From NCBI RefSeq assembly GCF_900182905.1, contig NZ_FXUF01000001.1, positions 124,001-188,000 of the forward strand: a stretch of 64,000 bases of DNA. The letters run 5' to 3'. Of this stretch, positions 55,538 to 64,000 are shown piece by piece. This DNA comes from Anoxynatronum buryatiense. Lineage in GTDB: Bacteria; Bacillota; Clostridia; Peptostreptococcales; Tindalliaceae. Numbering within the stretch: the first letter of the stretch is position 1; every line of letters starts with the position of its first letter. The translations under genes were made by a program, and so were the position numbers. The notes under the pieces are model-generated. The model was given only the letters and a program-made list of their open reading frames with translations. It had not been told where the DNA came from and ran no database searches.

Positions 55538-56618
55538 GCTGCACACCTCCCCCTTCCACTTCTGCCGCTTCGGCTGCTTTCATTTTTTCCTTGACCACCA
55601 TGCGATGCCGCCAGCCAGCCAGTAGTCGTTCTGCTGTCACCAGCATAATCATGACCCCCTGGATGATCGCCACCACTTCGCTGGGAACATCGGTCACACG
55701 GGCCATGATATCGGCCCCAATACGCAGATAGGCCAGGAAGAATGCAAAAACAGGCACCAATAGTGGATTATTGCGAGCCATAATAGCTACAATGACGCCA
55801 TCCCAACCATAACCAGGGAGCTGAAACCAGGTAAACCGTGGATACATACCCAACAGTTCCACGGTACCTCCCATCCCGGCAATCATTCCTCCAATAATCT
55901 GAGAGTACAGGATCACTGACTTGGTATTGATTCCCGAGTATTCGGCAAATCGAATATTCAACCCCACCATTCGCAGGGCGTACCCCCAGCGGGAGCGATA
56001 GAGAAACAGGTATACGACAACCACCATGGCAAGGGCGATGAAGATGCCGAAGTGCAGCCGGGTTCCCGGAAGAATACGCGTTAGTTTCGCCGCATCGGGA
56101 AAGCGGTGCGAAGCCATTGCACCTGCCATGGCATCCCGAAAATAATTATTAATAATGAAGAGACCCAGCCAGAAAAGAATAAAGTTCATCATTAGTGAAG
56201 ACACCAGCTCACTGGCACCCATTCTGGCCTTCAAAACTGCTGGAAGGGCACTGCCCAGGCCTCCTGCCAGAGCGCCAACAATAATGGCAGCCACAGGCAG
56301 TATCACTGGCGGCAAGTTGAAGGTCAGTACCAAGGCTGTTGCCCCGACGGCTCCAAAGAAAAAACCGCCTTCTGCTCCAAGGTTGAACTGTTTCGCCATA
56401 AACATCACCGAAATGGCTAAACCTGTAAAGATTAAGGGAATGGCCATTTCCAGGACATTACCAAAATTCCGCAGGTTAGTCACAGGGCCCAGCAGAAAAC
56501 GTTCAAGGGCATACCCCGGCTCATCACTGACGGAGAAAATAATGATAAGGGCCAGCAAGAGCGCCACGCCGATGGCCACCAATGTGCGGATGGTTTCAAA
56601 CAGAACTCGTTTATTCAC
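55530..56618 (-). CDS. Nucleoside ABC permease (NupP-like)
   Basis: A 362-residue BPD_transp_2 permease with a first helix near residues 12-35, FMAKQFNLGAEGGFFFGAVG, and the coupling loop YALRMVGLNIRFAEYSGINT. GTG at 56618 is six bases after GGGAGGTG; the longest frame uses ATG 56639. The start overlaps the ATPase stop by eight bases, like the next junction in this operon. Confidence 0.9.
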   Translation of the reverse strand: MNKRVLFETIRTLVAIGVALLLALIIIFSVSDEPGYALERFLLGPVTNLRNFGNVLEMAIPLIFTGLAISVMFMAKQFNLGAEGGFFFGAVGATALVLTFNLPPVILPVAAIIVGALAGGLGSALPAVLKARMGASELVSSLMMNFILFWLGLFIINNYFRDAMAGAMASHRFPDAAKLTRILPGTRLHFGIFIALAMVVVVYLFLYRSRWGYALRMVGLNIRFAEYSGINTKSVILYSQIIGGMIAGMGGTVELLGMYPRFTWFQLPGYGWDGVIVAIMARNNPLLVPVFAFFLAYLRIGADIMARVTDVPSEVVAIIQGVMIMLVTAERLLAGWRHRMVVKEKMKAAEAAEVEGGGVQHG

Positions 56619-58164
56619 CGGTGGCACCTCCCATTTCATGCTGCTCCATTGTTTTTAGTCCCAGCATATACATGCCCAGCTCCATTTCATCCACCTGTGA
56701 GGCATCTTCAAAGTAAGCCGCAATCTCACCGCCGTACATCACCATCAGGCTGTCACTTAGTTCCAGCACTTCATTCAAATCGGCTGATACCAGCAGCACC
56801 GCGGTACCTTCATCACGCAGTTCCACCAGCTTCCGACGAATAAACTCTGTTGAACCCACGTCAATTCCCCGGGTCGGTTGATCAGCGACAATTAACTTTG
56901 GATCTGATGAAAACTCCCGGGCAACCACTACCTTTTGTATATTGCCACCCGAAAGCATGTTCACCTGCTGTGTATGGCCATCACATTTTACTTTATAATC
57001 TTTAATCAGCTCTTCAGAACGTGAAATTAAGGATTTCACTTTTTGCAGCAATTTACCATTATATTTAGGATGGTCAAATCGGTCGGAAATCAGATTTTCA
57101 CCGATGGTTCCTTCTGCTGCAACGCCATATACCATGCGATCTTCAGGAATATGAGATGTTTTCAAGTTGCGGATCTCTTTCACTGTCAGATCCTTCACCG
57201 GCACGCCTCCAATAAAGATATCGCCAACAGACGGCTTTTTCAGGCCGGTGATCAATTCCACCAGTTCACCCTGACCATTTCCTTCAACGCCTGCAATTCC
57301 CATGATTTCGCCCTTGCGAACCCTGAAAGACATTTGGTTGACCACTGGTTTTCCAGTGGCATCGTGGTAGCTGAGACCTTTGGTTTCAATGACCACGTCG
57401 CCTGGAGTTGCCGGTTGCTTGTCTACTTTCAAAACAACATCACGACCCACCATGAGACGGGAAATTTCCTGTTCACTGATGGCTTTTGTCTCATGAATGC
57501 CCATGCTGCGGCCATTTCTTAAAATCGTCAGCCGATCGGTTATTTGTTTGATTTCCTTCAATTTGTGGGAAATAAAGATGATCGTGAATCCCTGATTCTT
57601 AAGATTAATTAATTCTTCAAATAATTCCTTGGTTTCCTGTGGAGTCAGAACGGCCGTGGGTTCATCCAAAATCAACACTTCGGCGCCTCGCAACAATGCC
57701 TTCAAAATTTCCAGTTTTTGTTTTTTTCCCACTGCCAGGTCTTCCACTATCGCTTTTGGATCAATGGCCAGATTGTATTTTTGGGATACTTCTTCTGTCA
57801 TTTGAACCGCTTTTTCAAAATCGAAAAGAACACTGCTTTTTTTGGGTTCCACTCCCAGCACCATGTTTTCAGCAACAGTCAGTGAAGGGACCAACATAAA
57901 GTGTTGATGCACCATTCCAATGCCATAGTTGATGGCTGTATTGGGTGAATGCAATATCACTTTTTCTCCCTTGTAATATATTTCTCCTTCTTCCGGTTGT
58001 TCCATGCCGAACAGGATTTTCATCAGTGTTGATTTTCCGGCGCCATTCTCACCCATAATGGCATGGATCTCGCCTTTTCTGACGGAGAAATCCACGTCTT
58101 TATTGGCGACAATCCCATTGGGGTATACTTTGGTAATACCTTTCATTGCCAATATTTCTTCCAC
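56611..58164 (-). CDS. Nucleoside ABC transporter ATPase (NupO-like, two ATP domains)
   Basis: A 517-residue protein with tandem nucleotide-binding domains. Domain one has the Walker A GENGAGKSTLMKILFG and Walker B EVLILDEPTAVLTP; domain two has GVEGNGQGELVELITG and the degenerate ABC signature LSGGNIQKVVVAREFSSDPK with DQPTRGIDVG. This layout is that of sugar/nucleoside importers. It powers the two permeases. It follows the substrate-binding lipoprotein gene after a 178-base gap with two hairpins. Confidence 0.92.
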   Translation of the reverse strand: MEEILAMKGITKVYPNGIVANKDVDFSVRKGEIHAIMGENGAGKSTLMKILFGMEQPEEGEIYYKGEKVILHSPNTAINYGIGMVHQHFMLVPSLTVAENMVLGVEPKKSSVLFDFEKAVQMTEEVSQKYNLAIDPKAIVEDLAVGKKQKLEILKALLRGAEVLILDEPTAVLTPQETKELFEELINLKNQGFTIIFISHKLKEIKQITDRLTILRNGRSMGIHETKAISEQEISRLMVGRDVVLKVDKQPATPGDVVIETKGLSYHDATGKPVVNQMSFRVRKGEIMGIAGVEGNGQGELVELITGLKKPSVGDIFIGGVPVKDLTVKEIRNLKTSHIPEDRMVYGVAAEGTIGENLISDRFDHPKYNGKLLQKVKSLISRSEELIKDYKVKCDGHTQQVNMLSGGNIQKVVVAREFSSDPKLIVADQPTRGIDVGSTEFIRRKLVELRDEGTAVLLVSADLNEVLELSDSLMVMYGGEIAAYFEDASQVDEMELGMYMLGLKTMEQHEMGGATGE

Positions 58165-58187
58165 TGTTGTTCGAACCCCCTATCCAT

Positions 58188-58305
58188 AAAACTCCCGTCA
58201 TAGGGCGGGAGTTTATAATCACAGGATACTCAACTGGATGGACTGCCTTTTCTCTGTCAAATCTTCTGTTCAGGGAAAGACGGGGCAGAAGAATATTCTG
58301 CCCCG
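58188..58305 (-). terminator. Two hairpins between lipoprotein and ATPase genes
   Basis: AAACTCCCG / CGGGAGTTT near 58188-58214 and CGGGGCAGAA / TTCTGCCCCG at 58281-58305 form strong stems. On the minus strand both lie after the lipoprotein stop. They probably lower ATPase and permease expression relative to the lipoprotein, by attenuation or mRNA 3' protection. Confidence 0.65.
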
Positions 58306-58342
58306 AATTGTACAGTTGATATCCATTTTGTTCGTCATCGCC

Positions 58343-59494
58343 TTAAGGCTTGACGGCATCTCTGATTTGGTTCAGTTCATCGGTGCTCATGCCAATGGCG
58401 CTGCTGACAGTGATTTCACCATTAATGATCATTTCAGCCAGCTCTTCCAGCTCAGCCCGAATTTCAGCCGGTACATTTCTTTCGAAGAAATCGTTATTGG
58501 CCAGTCCGACTGCTTCTTCCACCAGCCCCAGTGCTTCTGCTTCACCATAGGGAAGGGTGCCAGCCATATGCATTTCAGCGGCTCGTACCAGAGAGTTATC
58601 CACCCGCTTCATCATGGAAGTAAGCACCAGTTCAGCCTTGTCAGGATCTGATTCTGCAAAAACCATCGCCTGGTCGGAGTCAACGCCGATGGCATATCGG
58701 TTAACTTCCTGAGCAGCATCCAATTGACCCAGGCCAGCCTGACCAGCCACATTGAAGCCAATGTCCACACCTGCATTGTATTGTGCCAGTGCATTCTCTT
58801 TACCGGAGGCGGAATCATCAAAGCTGCCAATGTACGAGACGTACACCGAAACGTCTTCGTCCACATACAGAGCTCCTTCAATGTAGCCCACCAGGAAGTC
58901 ATTAATTACGGGAATGTCCATGCCTCCCAGGAAGCCGATCAATTTACGGTCATTGGACAGCTCCATGTCTGAGGTGGTCACTTTGGCAGCCAAGGCACCC
59001 GCCAGGAAAGACCCTTCGTTTTGCTTGTATAAAATTGAGTAAACATTGCTCAGATCGCCAACACTGTAATCTACAGATGTGTCAAAAATGATGTAGCGGT
59101 TGTCAGGAAATTCCTGAGCAATCTCTTCTAGGTATTCTGTCATTTGCCATGTTCCCAGAATAATGATATCCCAGTCTTGTTCAGATACTTCCCACAGAGT
59201 TGGTTCCCAACGGGTTTGGTCGTAGGACATTTCGATGGTGCGCACCTCTGCTCCAAACTGCTGCTCGATCATTTGAACGCCGGCATGTGCGGAATCAAAG
59301 AATGATCTGTCCCCCAACGTACCGTTGAGAAGCAGAACAACCTTCAGAGCATCCTCCGACGGTTCTGCAGGTGCTCCCGGCTCTGCAGGTGCTGCTGGTG
59401 CTGCAGGTGCTGCTGGTTCCGGTGATCCACAACCGGAAAGTGCCAAAGCAAGTACAAGTAGTAACATTAAACCTAAGCTGCCAAACTTCTTCAC
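58343..59494 (-). CDS. BMP-family nucleoside-binding lipoprotein
   Basis: A 383-residue lipoprotein: signal MKKFGSLGLMLLLVLALALS, lipobox ALSGC, a Pro/Ala/Glu linker (about residues 25-48), then the BMP fold with LLNGTLGDRSFFDSAHAGVQ, GFLGGMDIPVINDFLVGYIE and YAIGVDSDQAMVFAESDPDK. It captures nucleosides outside the membrane for the downstream transporter. It is the first gene of the operon, and has its own promoter and inverted repeat. Confidence 0.92.
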   Translation of the reverse strand: MKKFGSLGLMLLLVLALALSGCGSPEPAAPAAPAAPAEPGAPAEPSEDALKVVLLLNGTLGDRSFFDSAHAGVQMIEQQFGAEVRTIEMSYDQTRWEPTLWEVSEQDWDIIILGTWQMTEYLEEIAQEFPDNRYIIFDTSVDYSVGDLSNVYSILYKQNEGSFLAGALAAKVTTSDMELSNDRKLIGFLGGMDIPVINDFLVGYIEGALYVDEDVSVYVSYIGSFDDSASGKENALAQYNAGVDIGFNVAGQAGLGQLDAAQEVNRYAIGVDSDQAMVFAESDPDKAELVLTSMMKRVDNSLVRAAEMHMAGTLPYGEAEALGLVEEAVGLANNDFFERNVPAEIRAELEELAEMIINGEITVSSAIGMSTDELNQIRDAVKP

Positions 59495-59515
59495 TTGAAA
59501 CTCCCCCTTTTGGTT

Positions 59516-59594
59516 GTTACCGTCATGTGCGGTAACTGATGTGTTTATTCGACAATCCTGTCACAATTTTACTCGATTTAGGCTGATTAGTCAA
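59516..59594 (-). promoter_or_regulatory. Promoter of the nucleoside operon with inverted repeat
   Basis: On the minus strand TTGACT (59589-59594) and TAAAAT (59566-59571) are 17 bases apart. Downstream in the leader, GTTACCG (59516-59522) and CGGTAAC (59530-59536) form an inverted repeat with a seven-base spacer, a possible operator. Confidence 0.65.
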
Positions 59595-59625
59595 TGTGTT
59601 GCGTCGATTTCAAACATTGGTTCAG

Positions 59626-61869
59626 TTATGTCACTTTATTTTTCACATCAAGCACTTCAATGAGCTCAAAGTCAATTTGCCGCTGCATCACTTCCACACC
59701 AGCCACACGAACACGCACCGGTTCACCGATTTGAAATCGTTTTTTTGTCCGTTCACCGGTGAGTGTCAGATGCTGTTGATCAAAAATATAGTAATCATCT
59801 TCCAGGTCACTGAGGCGAATCAAGCCTTCAACCGTATTCCCAAGCTCAATAAACATCCCAAAGGAGGTGATGCCCGATATCAGACCTTCGTACTCATTGC
59901 CAATACGGGATTGCATGTATAACGCTTTTTTAAGATCCACCGTCTCCCGTTCAGCTTCTTCTGCAGTGCGTTCCTGTTCAGAAGCATGTGCAGCTGTCTT
60001 TTCAAGCCGTGCCACTAAGTTTTCTTTTTCATCGTCATTCGTCACCACACCTTTTGCCAGTACATTCTTAATGATGCGATGTATCGCCAGATCAGGATAG
60101 CGGCGAATAGGTGAGGTGAAATGAGAATAGTAGCGGGCAGCCAACCCAAAATGGGTGCCATGAACAGCTGTATAGCGTGCCTTTTTCAAAGATCGAAGCA
60201 TCATGGTGTTAATGACCGGTGCTTCTTTTTTTCCTTCCACCGCCGCCAGCAATTCCTGAAGTACCTTCGGATGTAAATCGTCACCACTGCCTTTAAGCTG
60301 ATGCCCAAAGTGATGAACGAATAACCGCAGTTCCTGCATTTTCTCTTCAGCAGGGTCTTCATGAACCCGATAAATAAAGGGTTGCTTTAACCAGTAATAA
60401 TGCTCTGCAACAGTTTCATTACACACCAGCATGAACTCTTCAATCATTCGGTTAGCTGTTCGCCGCTCTTCCAGCACAATATCCAGCGGATTTCCTTTGT
60501 CATCAAGAATCACTTTTGCTTCAGCGAAATGAAAGTCAATAGAGCCACGATCATCCCGTTTATGCCGCAATCGACGATAGAGGGTTTCCATTAACTTCAG
60601 GTCATTCTTTAGATGATGATACCGCTTCATCATCTCACCATTCTGATGTTCCAGAAGATCACTTATATCATCGTAAATCATTCTCTCCTTGGAATTGATC
60701 ACTGTCTCGCAGATATCATGTTTGATCACATTGCCCTTTTTGTCAATATTCATGAAAACAGACAGGGTTAAACGATCTTCACCCGGATTAAGGCTGCAAA
60801 TACCGTTGGATAGTTCTGGAGGAAGCATGGGCAGCACCCGATCAACCAGATAGACACTGGTGCCTCTCTCATGAGCCTCTGTATCAAGGCGCGTCCCCGC
60901 CTTCACATAATGAGCCACATCGGCAATATGAACTCCCAACCGAATTACTTCATTTTCCAGGACTTCCACCGAAATGGCATCATCCAGATCTTTCGCATCG
61001 GGACCATCAATGGTGATGATCTGCATCTTTCTAAGATCGAGACGTTTACTGATTTCCTTCTGTGAAATCTGCTGGTCGATCCCTCTGGCTTCTTTCAAAA
61101 CCGCTTTGGGAAAGCTTTCCTTCAACCCATGCTTGGCAATGATGGCCAACATGTCAGTTTCAGGATCTGCCGGATTTCCCAGTACTTCAGTAATTTTTCC
61201 TTCGGGATTACGCCGGTTCTCAGGCCATTGGGTGATGCGACAAACCACTTTGTGTCCATTGGGAACGCCTTTGGCACGATCTGATGGTATGAAAATATCA
61301 GTACTGATGCGCTGGTCGTCCGGTACCACAAATCCGTATTTTTTTCCTTTTTCATAGGTGCCGGGAATGTCTGTAAGGCCCCGTTTCAAAACGGTGGCTA
61401 TTTCACCTTCTGCCTTTTGACCATCAACAGAAGCCTGTCTGATGCGAACCAGCACTCTGTCCATATGCAATGCACCCTTCATGGAATTGGCAGGAATATA
61501 GGCAGATGGAAGCGTCCGATCATCGGCATCCACAAACCCAAACCCCTTCATATGTCCTTTCAGAGTTCCCATCATGTATCCCATCTTTTCAGGAATGCCG
61601 TAACGGCGTTTTCTGGTTTGCATCACCAACCCTTCCTGCACCAGCTGTTCCAGAACCTCCTGAAACATTTTTCGCTGGCTTTTATGGATTTCCAAGGCTT
61701 CCATTAGTTCATGGATCAACATCGGCCGGTAAGCACTTGTTTTCATACAAGTAATAACCTGTTCTTTCAATTGTTCAATACGTGTCGTTTCGATTCCGTT
61801 CCCTCCTTCTGCTGGTTCATGTGTGAAAATGAAGGCTATCCTATTCTTACCACCCAAATCCCGCTTCAA
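59626..61869 (-). CDS. rnr: Ribonuclease R
   Basis: A large RNB-family exoribonuclease. From the N-terminus it has a winged-helix segment (ITCMKTSAYRPMLIHELM), two cold-shock domains (GFVDADDRTLPSAYIP, YGFVVPDDQRIS), the RNB domain with ITIDGPDAKDLDDAISVE and its catalytic Asp cluster, and a C-terminal S1 domain (GLISGITSFGMFIELGNTVE). It degrades structured RNA 3'-5' and cooperates with tmRNA-SmpB on stalled messages. The start is unclear: the longest frame begins with TTG at 61869 inside the DUF1294 gene without a site, while GGAGG lies just before the ATC of an IETTRIEQLKEQV stretch at about 61791. Confidence 0.93.
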   Translation of the reverse strand: MKRDLGGKNRIAFIFTHEPAEGGNGIETTRIEQLKEQVITCMKTSAYRPMLIHELMEALEIHKSQRKMFQEVLEQLVQEGLVMQTRKRRYGIPEKMGYMMGTLKGHMKGFGFVDADDRTLPSAYIPANSMKGALHMDRVLVRIRQASVDGQKAEGEIATVLKRGLTDIPGTYEKGKKYGFVVPDDQRISTDIFIPSDRAKGVPNGHKVVCRITQWPENRRNPEGKITEVLGNPADPETDMLAIIAKHGLKESFPKAVLKEARGIDQQISQKEISKRLDLRKMQIITIDGPDAKDLDDAISVEVLENEVIRLGVHIADVAHYVKAGTRLDTEAHERGTSVYLVDRVLPMLPPELSNGICSLNPGEDRLTLSVFMNIDKKGNVIKHDICETVINSKERMIYDDISDLLEHQNGEMMKRYHHLKNDLKLMETLYRRLRHKRDDRGSIDFHFAEAKVILDDKGNPLDIVLEERRTANRMIEEFMLVCNETVAEHYYWLKQPFIYRVHEDPAEEKMQELRLFVHHFGHQLKGSGDDLHPKVLQELLAAVEGKKEAPVINTMMLRSLKKARYTAVHGTHFGLAARYYSHFTSPIRRYPDLAIHRIIKNVLAKGVVTNDDEKENLVARLEKTAAHASEQERTAEEAERETVDLKKALYMQSRIGNEYEGLISGITSFGMFIELGNTVEGLIRLSDLEDDYYIFDQQHLTLTGERTKKRFQIGEPVRVRVAGVEVMQRQIDFELIEVLDVKNKVT

Positions 61870-62143
61870 TCAATATTCGTAGCAGCAGCGGCGTCAGCAG
61901 CGCCCTGTGAAATAAGTAGATCGCCGGTATCCCCAGATAAAAGAGTGGCTTTCTGATTTTATGGCGAAACACCAGCATTCCTGCCAGCACTCCCGGGGCA
62001 CCTCCCAAAATGGATAATCCCATAAAGGTTATTTCACTGATCCGCCACTGTTTTCTAACAGACTTGTATTTATCGATGCCCATTAGCAAAAATGACAGCA
62101 GGCCAATCATCAGATAGAAGGCATTGGCGGGGGATAATGGCAT
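61847..62143 (-). CDS. DUF1294 membrane protein
   Basis: A 98-residue protein with three hydrophobic helices and the family motifs MGIDKYKSVRKQWRISE, GGAPGVLAGMLVFRHKIRKP. The function of this small family is unknown. AAAGGAG is seven bases before the ATG at 62143. It lies just upstream of rnr in the same direction and may be co-transcribed with it. Confidence 0.85.
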   Translation of the reverse strand: MPLSPANAFYLMIGLLSFLLMGIDKYKSVRKQWRISEITFMGLSILGGAPGVLAGMLVFRHKIRKPLFYLGIPAIYLFHRALLTPLLLRILIEAGFGW

Positions 62144-62231
62144 GTTCATTCTCCTTTTTGAATAACTTTAAATACCTTTTCTTTGAAAAAAGCCCTTTGC
62201 CTGAAAGGGCAAAGGGCTTTTTAACCGGGAT

Positions 62232-63998
62232 TTAGAATAAGCCTGAGAGCCATCCGCCGAAAGTCATGAACAACGGCGCAAAGACAACAGAAACAATGGT
62301 CATCAACTTAATCAGAATGTTGATGGAAGGTCCGGAAGTATCTTTAAAGGGATCTCCGACGGTATCGCCGACAACTGCAGCTTTATGAGCCTCACTGCCC
62401 TTGCCGCCATGATGTCCTTCTTCGATGTACTTTTTGGCATTGTCCCAGGCACCGCCGGCATTAGCCATCATAATGGCCATTAATACACCGGCAACCAGTG
62501 CTCCTGCCAGCAGACCGCCTACAGCTTCAGTTCCCAGCAACAGACCTGTGGCAATGGGTACCAGCACCGCCAGCAGACCCGGCAAAACCATCTCTTTCAG
62601 CGCAGCAGCAGTACTGATGTCAACACAGTTGGCATAATCCGGTTTACCGGTGCCTTCCATAATGCCTTCAATGGTACGGAACTGGCGGCGTACTTCTTCA
62701 ATCATTTCATTAGCCGCTTTTCCCACAGCTTCCATGGTCAGGGCCGAGAACAGGAAAGGCAGCATGCCGCCAATGAGCATTCCGGCAATAACAGTGGGTT
62801 TTGTCAGGTCAATGGAACTCAACCCGACAGCAGCGGTATAAGTGGCAAACAGTGCAAGGGCTGTCAGCGCTGCAGAACCAATGGCAAATCCTTTTCCGAT
62901 GGCTGCAGTGGTATTGCCCACAGCATCCAGCTTATCGGTGATTTTACGAACTTCTTTGGGAAGATCGCACATTTCAGCGATTCCCCCGGCATTGTCGGCA
63001 ATGGGCCCGTAAGCATCCACAGCAATGGTCATACCGGCTGTCGCCAGCATGCCGACTGCTGCCAGCGCGATCCCGTAGAGACCAGCCGCACTAAAGGCAA
63101 CTAAAATACCAACAGCGATAAAGATGATGGGGTACATGGTAGACATCATACCCACCGCCAAACCACTGATAATGGTAGTAGCCGGACCGGTTTCAGCCTG
63201 TTTGGCAATTCTTTTCACAGAGTCATAGTCACCTGAGGTGTATATTTCTGTAATTTTACCAATTAACATACCTACAACAAGCCCAGTGACCACTGCCATA
63301 AAACCACTCAGGTTACCCAGCAGGCTGCGACTCAGAAGAAATGCAACCACAATGGTGATGGCTCCGCTCACATAGGTGCCTCTGTGAAGTGCTTTTGCCG
63401 GATTGGAATTTTCATCACCTTTAACAAAGTATGTGGCAACAATGGAAGCAATAATACCGGCAGCTGCCAGAATCAGCGGAAAGAGAGCTCCGTTTAAACC
63501 GTAGGCTAAAAGACCCAATGAAATTGCGGAAATAATAGAACCCACATAGGACTCAAAAAGGTCAGCTCCCATGCCGGCAACATCACCCACATTGTCACCC
63601 ACGTTGTCAGCAATAACCGCTGGGTTACGGGGATCATCTTCCGGAATACCTGCCTCAACCTTACCCACCAGGTCAGCTCCAACATCGGCTGCCTTTGTGT
63701 AAATACCACCACCCACACGACCGAAAAGAGCGATGGAGGAAGCTCCAAGGGCAAATCCGGTGATAATGGTGGCAGCTTCTTCGGGAGTTCTCATACCCGA
63801 AATCAAAATAAAAAGACCGCCAACGCCCAGAAGACCCAGGCCGACAACTGACATACCCATCACTGCTCCGCCGGAAAAAGCCACACTTAATGCTTTGTTC
63901 ATGCCGCTTTCTTTTGCAGCATTAGCGGTGCGAACGTTCGCCTGAGTGGCTACCTGCATTCCAAAAAAACCGGCGAGGGCTGAAAAAAGCGCCCCGAT
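62232..63998 (-). CDS. hppA: Membrane-bound proton/sodium pyrophosphatase, partial
   Basis: The frame is open to the right edge, so the N-terminal part is missing; 588 residues are seen. Signatures include [40 protein letters not shown] and the C-terminal [20 protein letters not shown], with about 12 helices. [16 protein letters not shown] has Ala where K+-independent enzymes have Lys, and Gly further on, so a K+-dependent enzyme is predicted. It pumps H+ or Na+ with PPi energy; ion choice cannot be read here. It is transcribed leftward with about 88 bases to the DUF1294 start. Confidence 0.95.
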   Translation of the reverse strand: MGALFSALAGFFGMQVATQANVRTANAAKESGMNKALSVAFSGGAVMGMSVVGLGLLGVGGLFILISGMRTPEEAATIITGFALGASSIALFGRVGGGIYTKAADVGADLVGKVEAGIPEDDPRNPAVIADNVGDNVGDVAGMGADLFESYVGSIISAISLGLLAYGLNGALFPLILAAAGIIASIVATYFVKGDENSNPAKALHRGTYVSGAITIVVAFLLSRSLLGNLSGFMAVVTGLVVGMLIGKITEIYTSGDYDSVKRIAKQAETGPATTIISGLAVGMMSTMYPIIFIAVGILVAFSAAGLYGIALAAVGMLATAGMTIAVDAYGPIADNAGGIAEMCDLPKEVRKITDKLDAVGNTTAAIGKGFAIGSAALTALALFATYTAAVGLSSIDLTKPTVIAGMLIGGMLPFLFSALTMEAVGKAANEMIEEVRRQFRTIEGIMEGTGKPDYANCVDISTAAALKEMVLPGLLAVLVPIATGLLLGTEAVGGLLAGALVAGVLMAIMMANAGGAWDNAKKYIEEGHHGGKGSEAHKAAVVGDTVGDPFKDTSGPSINILIKLMTIVSVVFAPLFMTFGGWLSGLF

Positions 63999-64000
63999 GA

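Overview
The window reads as chromosome of an anaerobic Clostridia-type Bacillota. Supporting signs are a SAM-I riboswitch ahead of metY-metA, butyrate kinase, a CBS-domain Mn-dependent pyrophosphatase, a membrane pyrophosphatase of the K+-dependent sequence type, an FMN-type glutamate synthase homologue, AGGAGG-like ribosome sites on most genes, and moderate GC. I cannot fix genus; an alkaliphilic or fermentative clostridial lineage would fit (inference).

Layout. 1-3.9 kb: truncated lipoprotein zincin, riboswitch-controlled methionine genes metY-metA, glutaredoxin. 4.1-11.7 kb: a leftward myo-inositol operon iolC-iolJ-iolB-iolD-iolI(like)-iolE with divergent DeoR-type iolR and repeated AAACGAAA boxes; it lacks iolG, iolA and a transporter. 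11.8-33 kb: ordinary housekeeping and metabolic genes (ppiB, DUF4153 protein, CBS-pyrophosphatase, buk, glycerophosphodiesterase, selO, zincin, DnaJ-like membrane protein, queuosine-reductase-like Fe-S protein, MFS carrier, two M20 hydrolases, htpG, tandem-domain PII-like protein, Fur regulator, glutamate-synthase-like protein). 33-37 kb: acetyltransferase, broken MerR gene, DUF1905 protein, and a LytTR response regulator / GHKL sensor kinase pair.

37.1-47.9 kb is a scrambled accessory island. It holds remnants of a GGDEF protein, an IS3 transposase, a DUF6431-type transposon, an IS21 istA gene fused to the back half of a large serine recombinase, an AbiE-like toxin/antitoxin pair between IS-end-like repeats, two copper-amine-oxidase stalk-domain genes, and a GC-rich CcdA plus thioredoxin-lipoprotein pair. 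Several genes are cut at recombination junctions, and one gene is frameshifted. Duplicated palindromic terminators and GTGTGCAT repeats mark the edges.

48-59.5 kb: tmRNA, abutting smpB with no gap, followed by a leftward operon-like block for nucleoside use. That block has a BMP lipoprotein, an ABC ATPase, two permeases, two nucleoside hydrolases, an amidohydrolase/deaminase, an ADP-ribosylglycohydrolase-family protein and ribokinase. Together they predict nucleoside import, deamination, base removal and ribose phosphorylation. 59.6-64 kb: RNase R, a DUF1294 protein and the start-less part of membrane pyrophosphatase hppA, which runs off the right edge.

Most functional calls rest on motifs and family recognition by eye; no database search was possible. 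Start codons were moved from the longest frame where a ribosome site decided the case.
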